Shown here: piece by piece, positions 47,778-56,528 of the stretch
How the letters are laid out: the number at the start of each line of letters is the position of its first letter
Numbering within the stretch: position 1 is the stretch's first letter
DNA from: Oscillospiraceae bacterium
Lineage (GTDB): Bacteria; Bacillota; Clostridia; Oscillospirales; Oscillospiraceae
Direction: 5' to 3'
Assembly: GCA_902768805.1 (NCBI GenBank)
Contig: CACXMX010000009.1
Location: 1 to 61,508, forward strand
Length of the DNA stretch: 61,508 nt
The notes under the pieces: generated by a model
Database searches by the model: none
What the model was told of the DNA's origin: nothing
What the model saw: the letters and a program-made list of their open reading frames with translations, nothing else
Program-made: the position numbers and the translations under genes

Positions 47778-48986
47778 ATGAAATACACACCCGATGAAGT
47801 GATGCAGTTCGTTCGGGAAGCGGATGTCAAATTCATCCGTCTTGCCTTCTGCGACGTTTTCGGAAAACAGAGGAACATAGCGGTGATGGCTGATGAACTG
47901 TCCCGCGCGTTCGAACAGGGGATAGCCTTTGACGCGTCGGCGATCGACGGCTTCGGCGGCGAGGTGAAATCGGACCTTTTCCTCCGGCCGGATCCCTCCA
48001 CGCTTCAGCAGCTTCCGTGGCGTCCGCAGCAGGGGGGAGTGGCACGCCTTTTCTGCGACATCACGCACCCCGACGGATCACCCTTTGAGGCGGACACGCG
48101 GTACATACTGAAAAAATCCGTGGAAGCGGCAAAGGAGAAGGGAATCGGGTTTTTCTTCGGCTCGGAGATAGAGTTTTACCTGTTCCGCCTGGACGAAAAC
48201 GGCGAGCGCACCATGATCCCGTACGACAGCGCAGGCTATATGGACATTGCCCCGGACGACAAAGGGGAAAACGTCCGCCGGGAGATCTGCCTCACGCTGG
48301 AGCAGATGGGCATCCATCCCGAGAGCTCCCATCATGAGAGCGGACCGGGCCAGAATGAGATCGATTTCCGCTACGCCGACCCGCTGGCGGCCGCGGATAA
48401 CGCCGTGACGTTCCGGGCTGTGGTGAAGACCATGGCGGCGCTCAACGGCCTGTACGCGGATTTCTCTCCGAAGCCTCTTCCCGACCGGGACGGCAGCGGG
48501 ATGCATATCAACATCTCGGCGAAGCGAAACGGCGAGCCGGTACCGCCGAAGCGGCTGGTCTCCGGCGTGCTGGAGCGGATCTGCGACATGACGCTGTTTC
48601 TGAATCCCTGTGAGAACTCCTATGAGCGGCTCGGGCGGGACAAAGCTCCGGCGTATGTGACCTGGTCCGAACAGAACCGGTCTCAGCTCATCCGCATCCC
48701 CGCCGCTTTCGGAGAATACCGGCGTGCGGAGCTGCGTTCTCCGGATCCGGGAGCAAACCCGTATCTGGCGTTTGCCCTGATCATTCGCGCGTGCCTGAAC
48801 GGACTGGAAAACGGGACGGAACTCCCCCCGGAGGCAGATTTCAACACCTTTACCGCCTCTCAGGAACTTCTTGAAGGGTATAAAAAGCTGCCGTCTTCCC
48901 TCGGCGAGGCTTTCTCGGCGGCGGCGGGGAGCGAGTTTATCCGGCAGTTCATTCCGGCTTCGGTGATCGACGCTTACGGCAGATAA
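47778..48986 (+). CDS. glnA: Glutamine synthetase type I
   Basis: Second glutamine synthetase of the cluster. Catalytic motifs: FFFGSEIEFYLFR, HHESGPGQNEIDF, SGMHINIS, SQLIRIPA, and AELRSPDPGANPYLAF. At 402 residues it is shorter than typical GSI (about 440-470). No NLYxLP-type adenylylation tyrosine is seen, as in Gram-positive GSI-alpha enzymes. I choose the ATG at 47778 (after GAGGTGGG) over one at 47754. It is 42 bases after guaA and 29 bases before the ANTAR gene, so it is probably co-transcribed. Confidence 0.93.
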   Translation: MKYTPDEVMQFVREADVKFIRLAFCDVFGKQRNIAVMADELSRAFEQGIAFDASAIDGFGGEVKSDLFLRPDPSTLQQLPWRPQQGGVARLFCDITHPDGSPFEADTRYILKKSVEAAKEKGIGFFFGSEIEFYLFRLDENGERTMIPYDSAGYMDIAPDDKGENVRREICLTLEQMGIHPESSHHESGPGQNEIDFRYADPLAAADNAVTFRAVVKTMAALNGLYADFSPKPLPDRDGSGMHINISAKRNGEPVPPKRLVSGVLERICDMTLFLNPCENSYERLGRDKAPAYVTWSEQNRSQLIRIPAAFGEYRRAELRSPDPGANPYLAFALIIRACLNGLENGTELPPEADFNTFTASQELLEGYKKLPSSLGEAFSAAAGSEFIRQFIPASVIDAYGR

Positions 48987-49015
48987 CGGGATCCGCCCTG
49001 AGAGGAGCAGAAAAG

Positions 49016-49630
49016 ATGGTCTTTCAAAGCGACACCTACAGCGTGCTCGTGGTGTCAGCCTCCGAAAAAATGAATACGGCCGTCCGATCTCTGCTTCCCC
49101 CGTCGGATTTTTGGCCGGTTTCTTCGGTGCGCAGCATCAGCGGAGCAAAGCGGCTCATGCTGGAAAAACCCTGTGATATCGTCATTATCGACTCGCCGCT
49201 CGCCGACGGGAACGGAGTGCAGTTCAGCATCGATCTGTGCTCCGGCAGCGAAGCCGGCGTGCTGCTGATGGTAGCGGGCGAGATATACGAGGAAGTGTAT
49301 TATAAAGCGCTGCCGGGCGGCGTGGCGGTGCTCTCCAAGCCGGTAAGCGCCGCTGTGCTCGCCAACAGCGTCCGGCTTCTCTGCGCGGTACGGGAGAGGC
49401 TCCGATCCGTCGTAAAGGAGCAGGTCACCGTTGAGGACAAAATGAAGGAACTCCGCCTGATCAACAAGGCAAAATGGATCCTCATCGAACGCGAACATAT
49501 GACCGAGGACGAAGCTCACCGGCATATCGGCCGCAGAGCGATGGAACAGAGGATCTCCCGGACGGAAGTGGCAGAGGCTGTTATCCGATCCCATGAGGAG
49601 ATGCAGACAAAACGGGAGCCGGGGCGCTGA
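49016..49630 (+). CDS. ANTAR-domain RNA-binding antitermination regulator
   Basis: 204 residues: a receiver-like domain (1-120) and a C-terminal ANTAR domain (about 130-195, with LINKAKWILIEREHMTEDEA and IGRRAMEQRISRTEVAEAVI). ANTAR proteins bind paired hexaloop hairpins in leader RNAs and stop terminators forming. The phospho-acceptor D59 and K108 remain. The acidic pair near residue 13 is replaced (LVVSASEKM), so phosphorylation may be lost. Placed after glnA and near the glnN attenuator, it is the likely nitrogen regulator of this cluster. AGAGGAG precedes the ATG. No sensor kinase is adjacent. Confidence 0.92.
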   Translation: MVFQSDTYSVLVVSASEKMNTAVRSLLPPSDFWPVSSVRSISGAKRLMLEKPCDIVIIDSPLADGNGVQFSIDLCSGSEAGVLLMVAGEIYEEVYYKALPGGVAVLSKPVSAAVLANSVRLLCAVRERLRSVVKEQVTVEDKMKELRLINKAKWILIEREHMTEDEAHRHIGRRAMEQRISRTEVAEAVIRSHEEMQTKREPGR

Positions 49631-49669
49631 ATCCAGCAGCCCCGGCCCTCCGTGTTTTATCTTTTCAGT
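49615..49669 (+). terminator. Terminator of the guaA-glnA-ANTAR unit
   Basis: GGAGCCGGGGCGCTG (49615-49629) pairs with CAGCAGCCCCGGCCCTCC (49634-49651) with small bulges, then a T-rich run (GTGTTTTATCTTTT). The ANTAR stop codon lies at the loop. Confidence 0.75.
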
Positions 49670-50316
49670 ATCCTTGACGAGACGGGAAACTCAAAGTATG
49701 TTTCCGGAAACGGCTCGTCCTCCAGAGTGAAATGCCACCATTCGCAGTCGATGGGACGAAACCCGCAGCCCGTCATGGCCTTCTGCAGGAGCATGCGGTT
49801 ATCGTACTGCTCGGGGGTTACATCCCGGCTGTCCGGGTGGGAGATCTCGCTGAACAGATCGAAGGGGCTGCCCATGTCCGCCTCTTTCCCGGTACTCATA
49901 TCCAGCAGCGTCAGGTCAACCGTACTGCCCCGGCTGTGTCCGGAGCGGCCGGCGATATAGCCTTTGGAGAACAGCTCCTCCTTTTCCAGGTCGGGGTAGA
50001 AGAACGGCTTCATGCGCAGGTCAAGATCCTCCACACCCCAGAGAACGAAACGGCGCACGGCGCCGGCAGGACGATAGGCGTCAAAAACCTTGAGCCGATA
50101 GCCCTGCGCGATCACGCGGTTGGACACGGCCTTCAGGGCCCGTGCCGCCTCCAGCGTGAGAATGGCGCAGGGCTCTTCATAATAGTCGATCCGGTCTCCC
50201 ACAAAGTTATAGGTCGAGTAATAACGGATCTCCTGAACGATATCGGGCACATAATCGCTCAGCAGTACGAAATCCGAGGTATCCTCAGCCGCCTGTTTCC
50301 TATAGTCGATGGGCAT
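49657..50316 (-). CDS. VanX-like D-alanyl-D-alanine dipeptidase
   Basis: Zinc dipeptidase that splits D-Ala-D-Ala. Metal ligands are in SGHSRGSTVDL (H127, D134) and EWWH (H195), with E192 as catalytic acid and R82 in YRPAGA. Length 219 residues from the ATG at 50316, which has AAAGGAA at a normal distance; the ATG nine bases earlier touches the ribosome site. No vanH, vanA, vanR or vanS is near, so a role in cell-wall turnover or D-Ala recovery (DdpX-like) is more likely than vancomycin resistance. Confidence 0.9.
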   Translation of the reverse strand: MPIDYRKQAAEDTSDFVLLSDYVPDIVQEIRYYSTYNFVGDRIDYYEEPCAILTLEAARALKAVSNRVIAQGYRLKVFDAYRPAGAVRRFVLWGVEDLDLRMKPFFYPDLEKEELFSKGYIAGRSGHSRGSTVDLTLLDMSTGKEADMGSPFDLFSEISHPDSRDVTPEQYDNRMLLQKAMTGCGFRPIDCEWWHFTLEDEPFPETYFEFPVSSRILKR

Positions 50317-50400
50317 TGAGTTCATTTCCTTTCGGGCGTGATGGGTACAGCCGCCGCGGCGCGGGCCGGGGTCCCCGTACTTTCGGAGGATGGCCGCCGC

Positions 50401-51906
<1,506 letters not shown>

Positions 51907-51951
51907 TTACTGTACCACAGCTCCTGCCGGAAAACGCGGCTCTGTCCGGAG

Positions 51952-52545
51952 TCAGCCGGGACCGTCCGATCCGGACATCTCCCGGGCAAACTCCTCCAAA
52001 AACGTCTCCATCAGGGCATGGCGTTTTTCCGCGATCGCCTTTGCGGCCCCGGTGTTCATCATATCCCGGAGCAGAAGAAGCTTTTCCCGGAAATGCTGTA
52101 CGGATTCGCTCAGAGGTCTTCCGTGCTCGCCTCCGTAGGCGAAGGTCCTTGCTATCCCTATGGCTCCGATCGCGTCCAGACGGTCCGCGTCCTGAACGAT
52201 TTTTCCCTCAACGGTGTCCGGGACGCGGCCGCGGTTTTGGCTGAAGGATACGCTGTTGATGACTGAGCAGATCCTGTCGGCCATGTCGCCGACGATCCCG
52301 TTCCGCGCGAGGAATTCCCGGGCGTTCCGGTTGTTTTCGGTATGAAACAGCTTGTGATCGTCCGCGTCATGCAGCAGAGCCGCAAGCTCCACGACGGTGC
52401 GGTCGCATCCCGGCTCGCTGTCCGCAAGATGCATGGCGAGCCGCCGGACCCGGAACGTGTGCTCCGCGTCATGGCCGCCGGAGTCGTTTTGAAACAGCCC
52501 GGTGACATACGCGACTGCGCTGTCGATGACCCTGTCACAGTTCAT
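51952..52545 (-). CDS. HD-domain phosphohydrolase
   Basis: 197-residue HD-superfamily protein of the kind annotated as predicted hydrolases. The metal-binding residues are in GHDAEHTFRVRRLAMHLA (H25, H29) and LLHDADDHK (H59, D60), with a distal QDADRLDAIGAIGIART. The substrate, probably a nucleotide or other phosphate ester, is not known. It ends 69 bp downstream of the start of the GH51 gene, but transcription of the two is not clearly linked. Confidence 0.85.
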   Translation of the reverse strand: MNCDRVIDSAVAYVTGLFQNDSGGHDAEHTFRVRRLAMHLADSEPGCDRTVVELAALLHDADDHKLFHTENNRNAREFLARNGIVGDMADRICSVINSVSFSQNRGRVPDTVEGKIVQDADRLDAIGAIGIARTFAYGGEHGRPLSESVQHFREKLLLLRDMMNTGAAKAIAEKRHALMETFLEEFAREMSGSDGPG

Positions 52546-52598
52546 TGTCCTTCTCCCCGCCCGCCAAAGGCGTTTGTCGTGTCCCGCCGGCTTCTCAA

Positions 52599-52632
52599 GG
52601 AAAAGACCTGTCCCGATCGGACAGGTCTTTTC
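52599..52632 (-). terminator. Terminator of the ATP-cone gene
   Basis: AAAAGACCTGTCC pairs perfectly with GGACAGGTCTTTT around CGATC, with TTTTCC on the minus strand, 12 bases after the stop codon. Confidence 0.85.
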
Positions 52633-52643
52633 TCCGGCGGAGC

Positions 52644-52907
52644 TTACTTCTTATACTCCTCGAAGCTCTTCGCCGTTCCGCCGAGACCTCTCTCTCTGAG
52701 AAGGGAGAGAACACACTCTCTGACGTCGGCAGTGGAGATGATCTCGTGCTCCCGGGTGACCCGGATAAACACCTCTTCGGCAAGCGCGGCAGCCAGAGCG
52801 GGGGAAATCTCCTCGTCGGGAACGCGCGAGTTGGCGTTCAGAATGCTCTTTACCACCTTGTCGTCGTCATACACATGGACCGTACCGTTTCTCTTTGTGA
52901 TCTTCAT
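52644..52907 (-). CDS. Stand-alone ATP-cone domain protein
   Basis: An 87-residue protein consisting only of an ATP-cone, the nucleotide-sensing module usually found at the N-terminus of ribonucleotide reductases or the C-terminus of NrdR. The pattern is clear (KITKRNGTVHVYDDDKVVKSI, then EEVFIRVTREHEIISTADVRECVL and a short FEEYKK end). No NrdR zinc ribbon and no reductase gene adjoins it. GGAGGGGA lies before the ATG. Its promoter overlaps an inverted repeat. It probably acts as a nucleotide-level sensor in trans, but that is inference. Confidence 0.85.
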   Translation of the reverse strand: MKITKRNGTVHVYDDDKVVKSILNANSRVPDEEISPALAAALAEEVFIRVTREHEIISTADVRECVLSLLRERGLGGTAKSFEEYKK

Positions 52908-52955
52908 CCGGAATCCCCTCCATATAAGAAACTGTGCTGTTCATTTTCCGGTCTG

Positions 52956-52996
52956 TACCGCGAATATGCGGATATTATAGCATTTTCGCCGCGGTA
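52956..52996. promoter_or_regulatory. Inverted repeat across the ATP-cone promoter, possible operator
   Basis: TACCGCGAATATGC (52956-52969) faces its near-complement at 52980-52996, which has a three-base insertion and one mismatch. The TATAAT lies between the arms and the spacer forms one arm. A repressor here would block the promoter. Confidence 0.5.
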
Positions 52997-53002
52997 TAAC
53001 AA
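52974..53002 (-). promoter_or_regulatory. Promoter of the ATP-cone gene
   Basis: Minus strand: TTGTTA (plus 52997-53002), 17-bp spacer, perfect TATAAT (plus 52974-52979). Confidence 0.7.
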
Positions 53003-53151
53003 GCCGGACAATAAAGAAAATGATAGTTTGCATCCGTATCGGGTCCGAGGCTCCGGATGTGTCCGGGCTGTCACTGCGTTATTTACGCGAAAGCGGGCAT
53101 CCGGCGGAAATAACGACGTACGAACCCCGTCCGGTAAACAGGGGATCGCTC
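53003..53151. other. Intergenic stretch with nothing recognised
   Basis: Between the divergent promoters of the ATP-cone gene and the small membrane-protein gene. No reading frame with a ribosome site, repeat or RNA fold stood out. Confidence 0.5.
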
Positions 53152-53181
53152 TTGTATTCCCGACTGCTTTAATGATAAAAT
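53152..53181 (+). promoter_or_regulatory. Promoter of the small membrane-protein gene
   Basis: TTGTAT (53152-53157), 18-bp spacer, TAAAAT (53176-53181). Confidence 0.45.
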
Positions 53182-53254
53182 TACCCCAAAAGCTTCCGCA
53201 ATACAGGAAAGGAGATACGGTGCCGCCGTTTTGAGGCACACCGCAAAGAGACCG

Positions 53255-53749
53255 ATGATCCAGCTGCGTATCAAAAACGAGTCGGACCTCTACAACCCGT
53301 TCGACCCTGCTCAGGCCACAATCAACGACGGCGTTTATCATTACCTGAAAACCTTTTGTACCGAGTCGGAGTACAAACGGCATCTTCACGACACGCTGCA
53401 GATCATTTCGGACAGCCCCCTCGACGCCGAGAGGGCAAAAGCCGTCATTCAGAACGCTGTCAAAAAGGATCAGGATGAATTTGATAGGCAGTTTGCCGAA
53501 AACAGAAAAAGAGCGGTGTGGCTGTATCTTATCGGCATTATCCTCAGCGCTGCCGGCATTGTCCTCGCACTTCTGTTGGATCAGATCCTCCTGGAACTGA
53601 TCTCCTTTTTCGGGTCCATGGCCATCAGAGACGCCGTCAACATCCAGCTCAAGCTGAATCCGGACATCAGAAGACTGAAAATGCTGCTGGAGCCGTTCCG
53701 GGATTTCACTCTCGAGGTGGTACCGTCCGGAGAGACCGGCCGCGGCTGA
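53255..53749 (+). CDS. Hypothetical membrane-associated protein
   Basis: Not recognised. 164 residues: a soluble helical first half (NESDLYNPFDPAQATINDGV; DTLQIISDSPLDAERAKAVI), a charged segment, one or two closely spaced membrane spans at about residues 85-120 (LYLIGIILSAAGIVLALLLD), and a cytosolic-type tail (LNPDIRRLKMLLEPFRDFTL). The start is uncertain. I use the ATG at 53255 with AAGAG upstream. A TTG at 53231 is the alternative, and a good GGAG site at 53211 serves neither well. Confidence 0.7.
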   Translation: MIQLRIKNESDLYNPFDPAQATINDGVYHYLKTFCTESEYKRHLHDTLQIISDSPLDAERAKAVIQNAVKKDQDEFDRQFAENRKRAVWLYLIGIILSAAGIVLALLLDQILLELISFFGSMAIRDAVNIQLKLNPDIRRLKMLLEPFRDFTLEVVPSGETGRG

Positions 53750-53785
53750 CAGGCATCCCTCCGCAGATCGCTTCCGACAGTAAAG

Positions 53786-53818
53786 GGAGCCGATACGCCT
53801 TTGAGACGTATCGGCTCC
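53786..53818. terminator. Shared terminator between convergent genes
   Basis: GGAGCCGATACG (53786-53797) pairs perfectly with CGTATCGGCTCC (53807-53818). A short TTT follows on the minus strand only. Confidence 0.65.
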
Positions 53819-53850
53819 TCTGCCGTATCGAAATCGGGCTGCCGAGAAGA

Positions 53851-54852
53851 TCAATAACCGTGGTTGCGGTACCAGTCGCGGCCGTACTCGAAATACACGT
53901 CGTCAGCCAGCTTCATCTTCCGCTGGAAAGGCTCGTCGGTGTAATTGCCCACCACCATGACGAGATAGGCAAAGCCGCCGTCGGGAGCCATGCGGTCAAT
54001 GTAGTCGATGAGCGCCTCGCGCAGCTGTTCGTCGGGAGTCTCGGGGTAGGAGATGGGGCCCTGGAGATCCCAGCCGCCGGTGATGATCAGCTTGCGGCCG
54101 TATTTTTTCTTGATGCCCATGATATCGTTGACGACCTGGGCGGGTTCCCAGAACTTTACGCCGATATCCAGCCAGTCGTCGATAAATACCTCGCACTTGC
54201 CGCAGTCGTGCATGCCGATCTTCAGCCCGGCGTTCAGGGCCAGATCCGCCTCACGCTTGTGGAAGGGCTTAACCAGCTTCCGGTAAGTTTCAGGGGAGAT
54301 GAACGGGCAGTTGTGCGCGGCGGTGTCGTCTGCCAGCTCGTAAATATCGCCGTGGAAATACTTCAGCAGGCCTTTTTCCCGCTCCATATAGTACTGGCTC
54401 AGGTAGTCGAAGAGAGCGTAGACCTCCTCGGGTTCCTCCTCCATGGCGCAAAGGCCGTCGGCAAAGCCCATCATGTTCATCAGCGTCATGAAATAGCCGC
54501 CGCTGTGCAGTATGACGGGCTGGTGCTCCCAGTCCTTTCCTTTCATTCCTTCCGCGGCCAGCTTCTCCCAGTCCCAATCGGAGATGTCAGGGGTCTTGAC
54601 CACGTCCCGCCATTTGGTGATGTCGTCGAGAAGGACCCGGCCGGGCACGGGGATCAGTCCGCCCAGGGACGCCTCGCTGGTGGTGTACTCGATGCCGAAC
54701 TCGTCCATGGGATAGCCGTCGGCGCTTTTCGTCTGCCGGAAGGGAAGACCGCCCGACCAGCCGAAGTAGTCGTACTTGGGCAGGTACTCGGGAAGCTCCC
54801 CCTCAAACATTCGCAGAAAGTTTTCTTTCTCCGTCAATTTGTATTCGTACAT
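53851..54852 (-). CDS. URO-D family protein, probably a methyltransferase
   Basis: 333 residues with the uroporphyrinogen-decarboxylase fold. It has H215, C217 and C220 in GMHDCGKCEVF, the zinc-type motif seen in corrinoid/coenzyme methyltransferases (MtaA/MtbA relatives) rather than the arginine-rich heme-pathway URO-D site. Other landmarks are HSGGYFMTLMNMMGFADGLC and EYGRDWYRNHGY at the end. No corrinoid protein or heme genes adjoin, so the methyl donor and acceptor are unknown. Confidence 0.82.
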   Translation of the reverse strand: MYEYKLTEKENFLRMFEGELPEYLPKYDYFGWSGGLPFRQTKSADGYPMDEFGIEYTTSEASLGGLIPVPGRVLLDDITKWRDVVKTPDISDWDWEKLAAEGMKGKDWEHQPVILHSGGYFMTLMNMMGFADGLCAMEEEPEEVYALFDYLSQYYMEREKGLLKYFHGDIYELADDTAAHNCPFISPETYRKLVKPFHKREADLALNAGLKIGMHDCGKCEVFIDDWLDIGVKFWEPAQVVNDIMGIKKKYGRKLIITGGWDLQGPISYPETPDEQLREALIDYIDRMAPDGGFAYLVMVVGNYTDEPFQRKMKLADDVYFEYGRDWYRNHGY

Positions 54853-54923
54853 TCGCTTCTCCTCCTCACAGGACGCGGGCGTCGGGTGCGTTCCCGTACC
54901 CGCCCTTTTCTTTTACTGAAGTG

Positions 54924-54944
54924 ATAATAATACGCTATTATTAT
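54924..54944. repeat. Perfect AT-rich palindrome, possible operator
   Basis: ATAATAATA and TATTATTAT form a perfect nine-base inverted repeat around CGC. TATAAT (54942-54947) overlaps its right end, but no good -35 box is seen at 16-18 bp. It lies between the URO-D gene and the rightward genes. Confidence 0.5.
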
Positions 54945-54968
54945 AATGCCGGCCGAGGGAGGACTGCC

Positions 54969-55088
54969 ATGTACGGAGAACATAAAATTGTATTTTCGCT
55001 CATGCGGTTATTTGTGCGTTCGAAAAAGGCCGAAAACCACGGCGGGAATGAGGGATCAGCGATTAAAGATTTATACGGACAGACTTGA
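54969..55088 (+). CDS. Possible 39-residue protein
   Basis: ATG with GGGAGG (54957-54962) six bases upstream, giving 39 codons. The peptide begins MYGEHKIVFSLMRLFVRSKK, with an amphipathic, basic first half and a polar tail. The ribosome site is as good as those of proven genes here. It resembles no protein I know. It could be a short regulatory ORF ahead of the phosphatase gene (55196) or chance. Confidence 0.35.
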   Translation: MYGEHKIVFSLMRLFVRSKKAENHGGNEGSAIKDLYGQT

Positions 55089-55195
55089 ATCGTCCGGCCG
55101 GATATAGTATCGTGGCAGGCAGAAAACAGCGAACCATGCCGATTGAGGCGAACTGGGTACAGGCGGTCACGAAACCGGCCGCGGAAGGGGTTTTG

Positions 55196-56449
55196 ATGAA
55201 AAACAAAAAAAGTGTCTATGGGATCCTGAGGATCGTTTCGTCTCTGGTTTTCGTTTTCGCGCTGCTGGTGACGCCGATATGCCTGGCGGGATCCGAACCG
55301 GCGGCCGTTTCGCCGACAACCGACACGGCGGTGCCGGAAATCGAAACCGGGATACGGGAGATCAAAAAATACGGGAATCTGGTGCTGACCGTCAGTCCGG
55401 ATACGATGATCGGCCTCGGTTTTGAGCCGGGGGATACGGTGTATGTGAGCATCGGCGGCGTGACGGTGAAAATGCCCGTCGGGACCGCCTTTTCCAATGT
55501 TGACACGCTCGAGCCGATCTGCTGCTTCCGCACGGACGACGGATCGGAACCCCAGACATGCCTGGCGATCAATATGGGCGATTTCGCGACGACCTATGGG
55601 ATCGCCGTGAAAACAAGGACTCAGGAAGCGCCCGGCTACCGATGGGATTACTGCGAGGGCTTCGGAGACGACGCAGCGGTGAAGATCACCCTTGCGGAAA
55701 AACAGGGATACGCCGACGAATACCTGCTTCGTCAGCTGGACCAGAGGCGCAGCAACGTCCGGGCCGACTATCCGGCGCTCACGGACGCCGAGTACGCGAA
55801 CTTCCGCGCGGTGGAGCTCGGCAGCATCGGCGTCGGGACGCTGTATCGCTCGTCCTCACCCGTCAATCCGAAGTACAGCCGCAGCCGGGAGGCAGACGCG
55901 GCTGCCGAGGCGGCGGGCATCCGTACCGTCATGAACATGGCGGACAGTTCCGAAGGGATGGCGGCCTACGCGGGATATGCCTTCACCTATTACGCGCAAT
56001 GCGACGTGATCGCCCTGAATCTGGGCATGGATCATAATTCAAAGGATTTTCGCAGCGGCCTTGCGGAGGGACTGCGCTTTTTCATCGCGCATGAGGGCCC
56101 GTATCTGATCCACTGCAACGAGGGCAAGGACCGCACAGGCTTCGCCGCGGCGATCCTGGAGTGCCTGATAGGAGCGAAGCCGGACGAGGTAGTGGCGGAC
56201 TATATGCTCACCTACGAAAACTACTACGGAGTGGAACCCGGAACGGAACAGTATGAGCGCATCTCCGCACGGAATATCGATCAGGAGCTCTCCGGGGTTT
56301 TCGGCATAGAGAGCCTTCGGGACAGTTCTGCCGACCTAGCTCTCTGCGCGGAGAAGTACCTACGGGATATAGGACTTACAGAGGATGAGATCATCGCCCT
56401 GAAGGCCAATCTCGCCGCAGATTACGGCGGCCTGAGCGGCGAAGAGTAA
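55196..56449 (+). CDS. Exported tyrosine-type protein phosphatase
   Basis: 417 residues: signal sequence (ILRIVSSLVFVFALLVTPICLAG), a beta-rich domain of about 130 residues with SAM-hydroxide-like GDTVYVSI segments, then a dual-specificity/tyrosine phosphatase domain (Y_phosphatase3 type) with the CX5R loop HCNEGKDRTG (C307, R313) and LGSIGVGTLYRSSSP. Start ATG at 55196 seven bases after GGAAGGGG; an upstream frame extension lacks such a site. Secreted or membrane-bound. The natural substrate, protein or phosphoinositide, is not known. Confidence 0.87.
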   Translation: MKNKKSVYGILRIVSSLVFVFALLVTPICLAGSEPAAVSPTTDTAVPEIETGIREIKKYGNLVLTVSPDTMIGLGFEPGDTVYVSIGGVTVKMPVGTAFSNVDTLEPICCFRTDDGSEPQTCLAINMGDFATTYGIAVKTRTQEAPGYRWDYCEGFGDDAAVKITLAEKQGYADEYLLRQLDQRRSNVRADYPALTDAEYANFRAVELGSIGVGTLYRSSSPVNPKYSRSREADAAAEAAGIRTVMNMADSSEGMAAYAGYAFTYYAQCDVIALNLGMDHNSKDFRSGLAEGLRFFIAHEGPYLIHCNEGKDRTGFAAAILECLIGAKPDEVVADYMLTYENYYGVEPGTEQYERISARNIDQELSGVFGIESLRDSSADLALCAEKYLRDIGLTEDEIIALKANLAADYGGLSGEE

Positions 56450-56487
56450 ATACGGGCGACCGACCGGAGTTCCACGCAGGGTAAATG

Positions 56488-56517
56488 AAAGACCACGCGC
56501 GCAGCGCGTGGTCTTTT
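56488..56517. terminator. Bidirectional terminator between the phosphatase gene and cbiO
   Basis: AAAGACCACGCGC (56488-56500) pairs perfectly with GCGCGTGGTCTTT (56504-56516), flanked by T on both strands' 3' sides. Confidence 0.85.
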
Positions 56518-56528
56518 CCGTTATGTCT

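Noticed and set aside
49657..50316. Vancomycin-resistance cluster
   Set aside because: Only a VanX-like gene is present, with no vanH, ligase or two-component system nearby.
52644..52907. NrdR repressor
   Set aside because: The ATP-cone is present, but the zinc-ribbon DNA-binding domain is absent.
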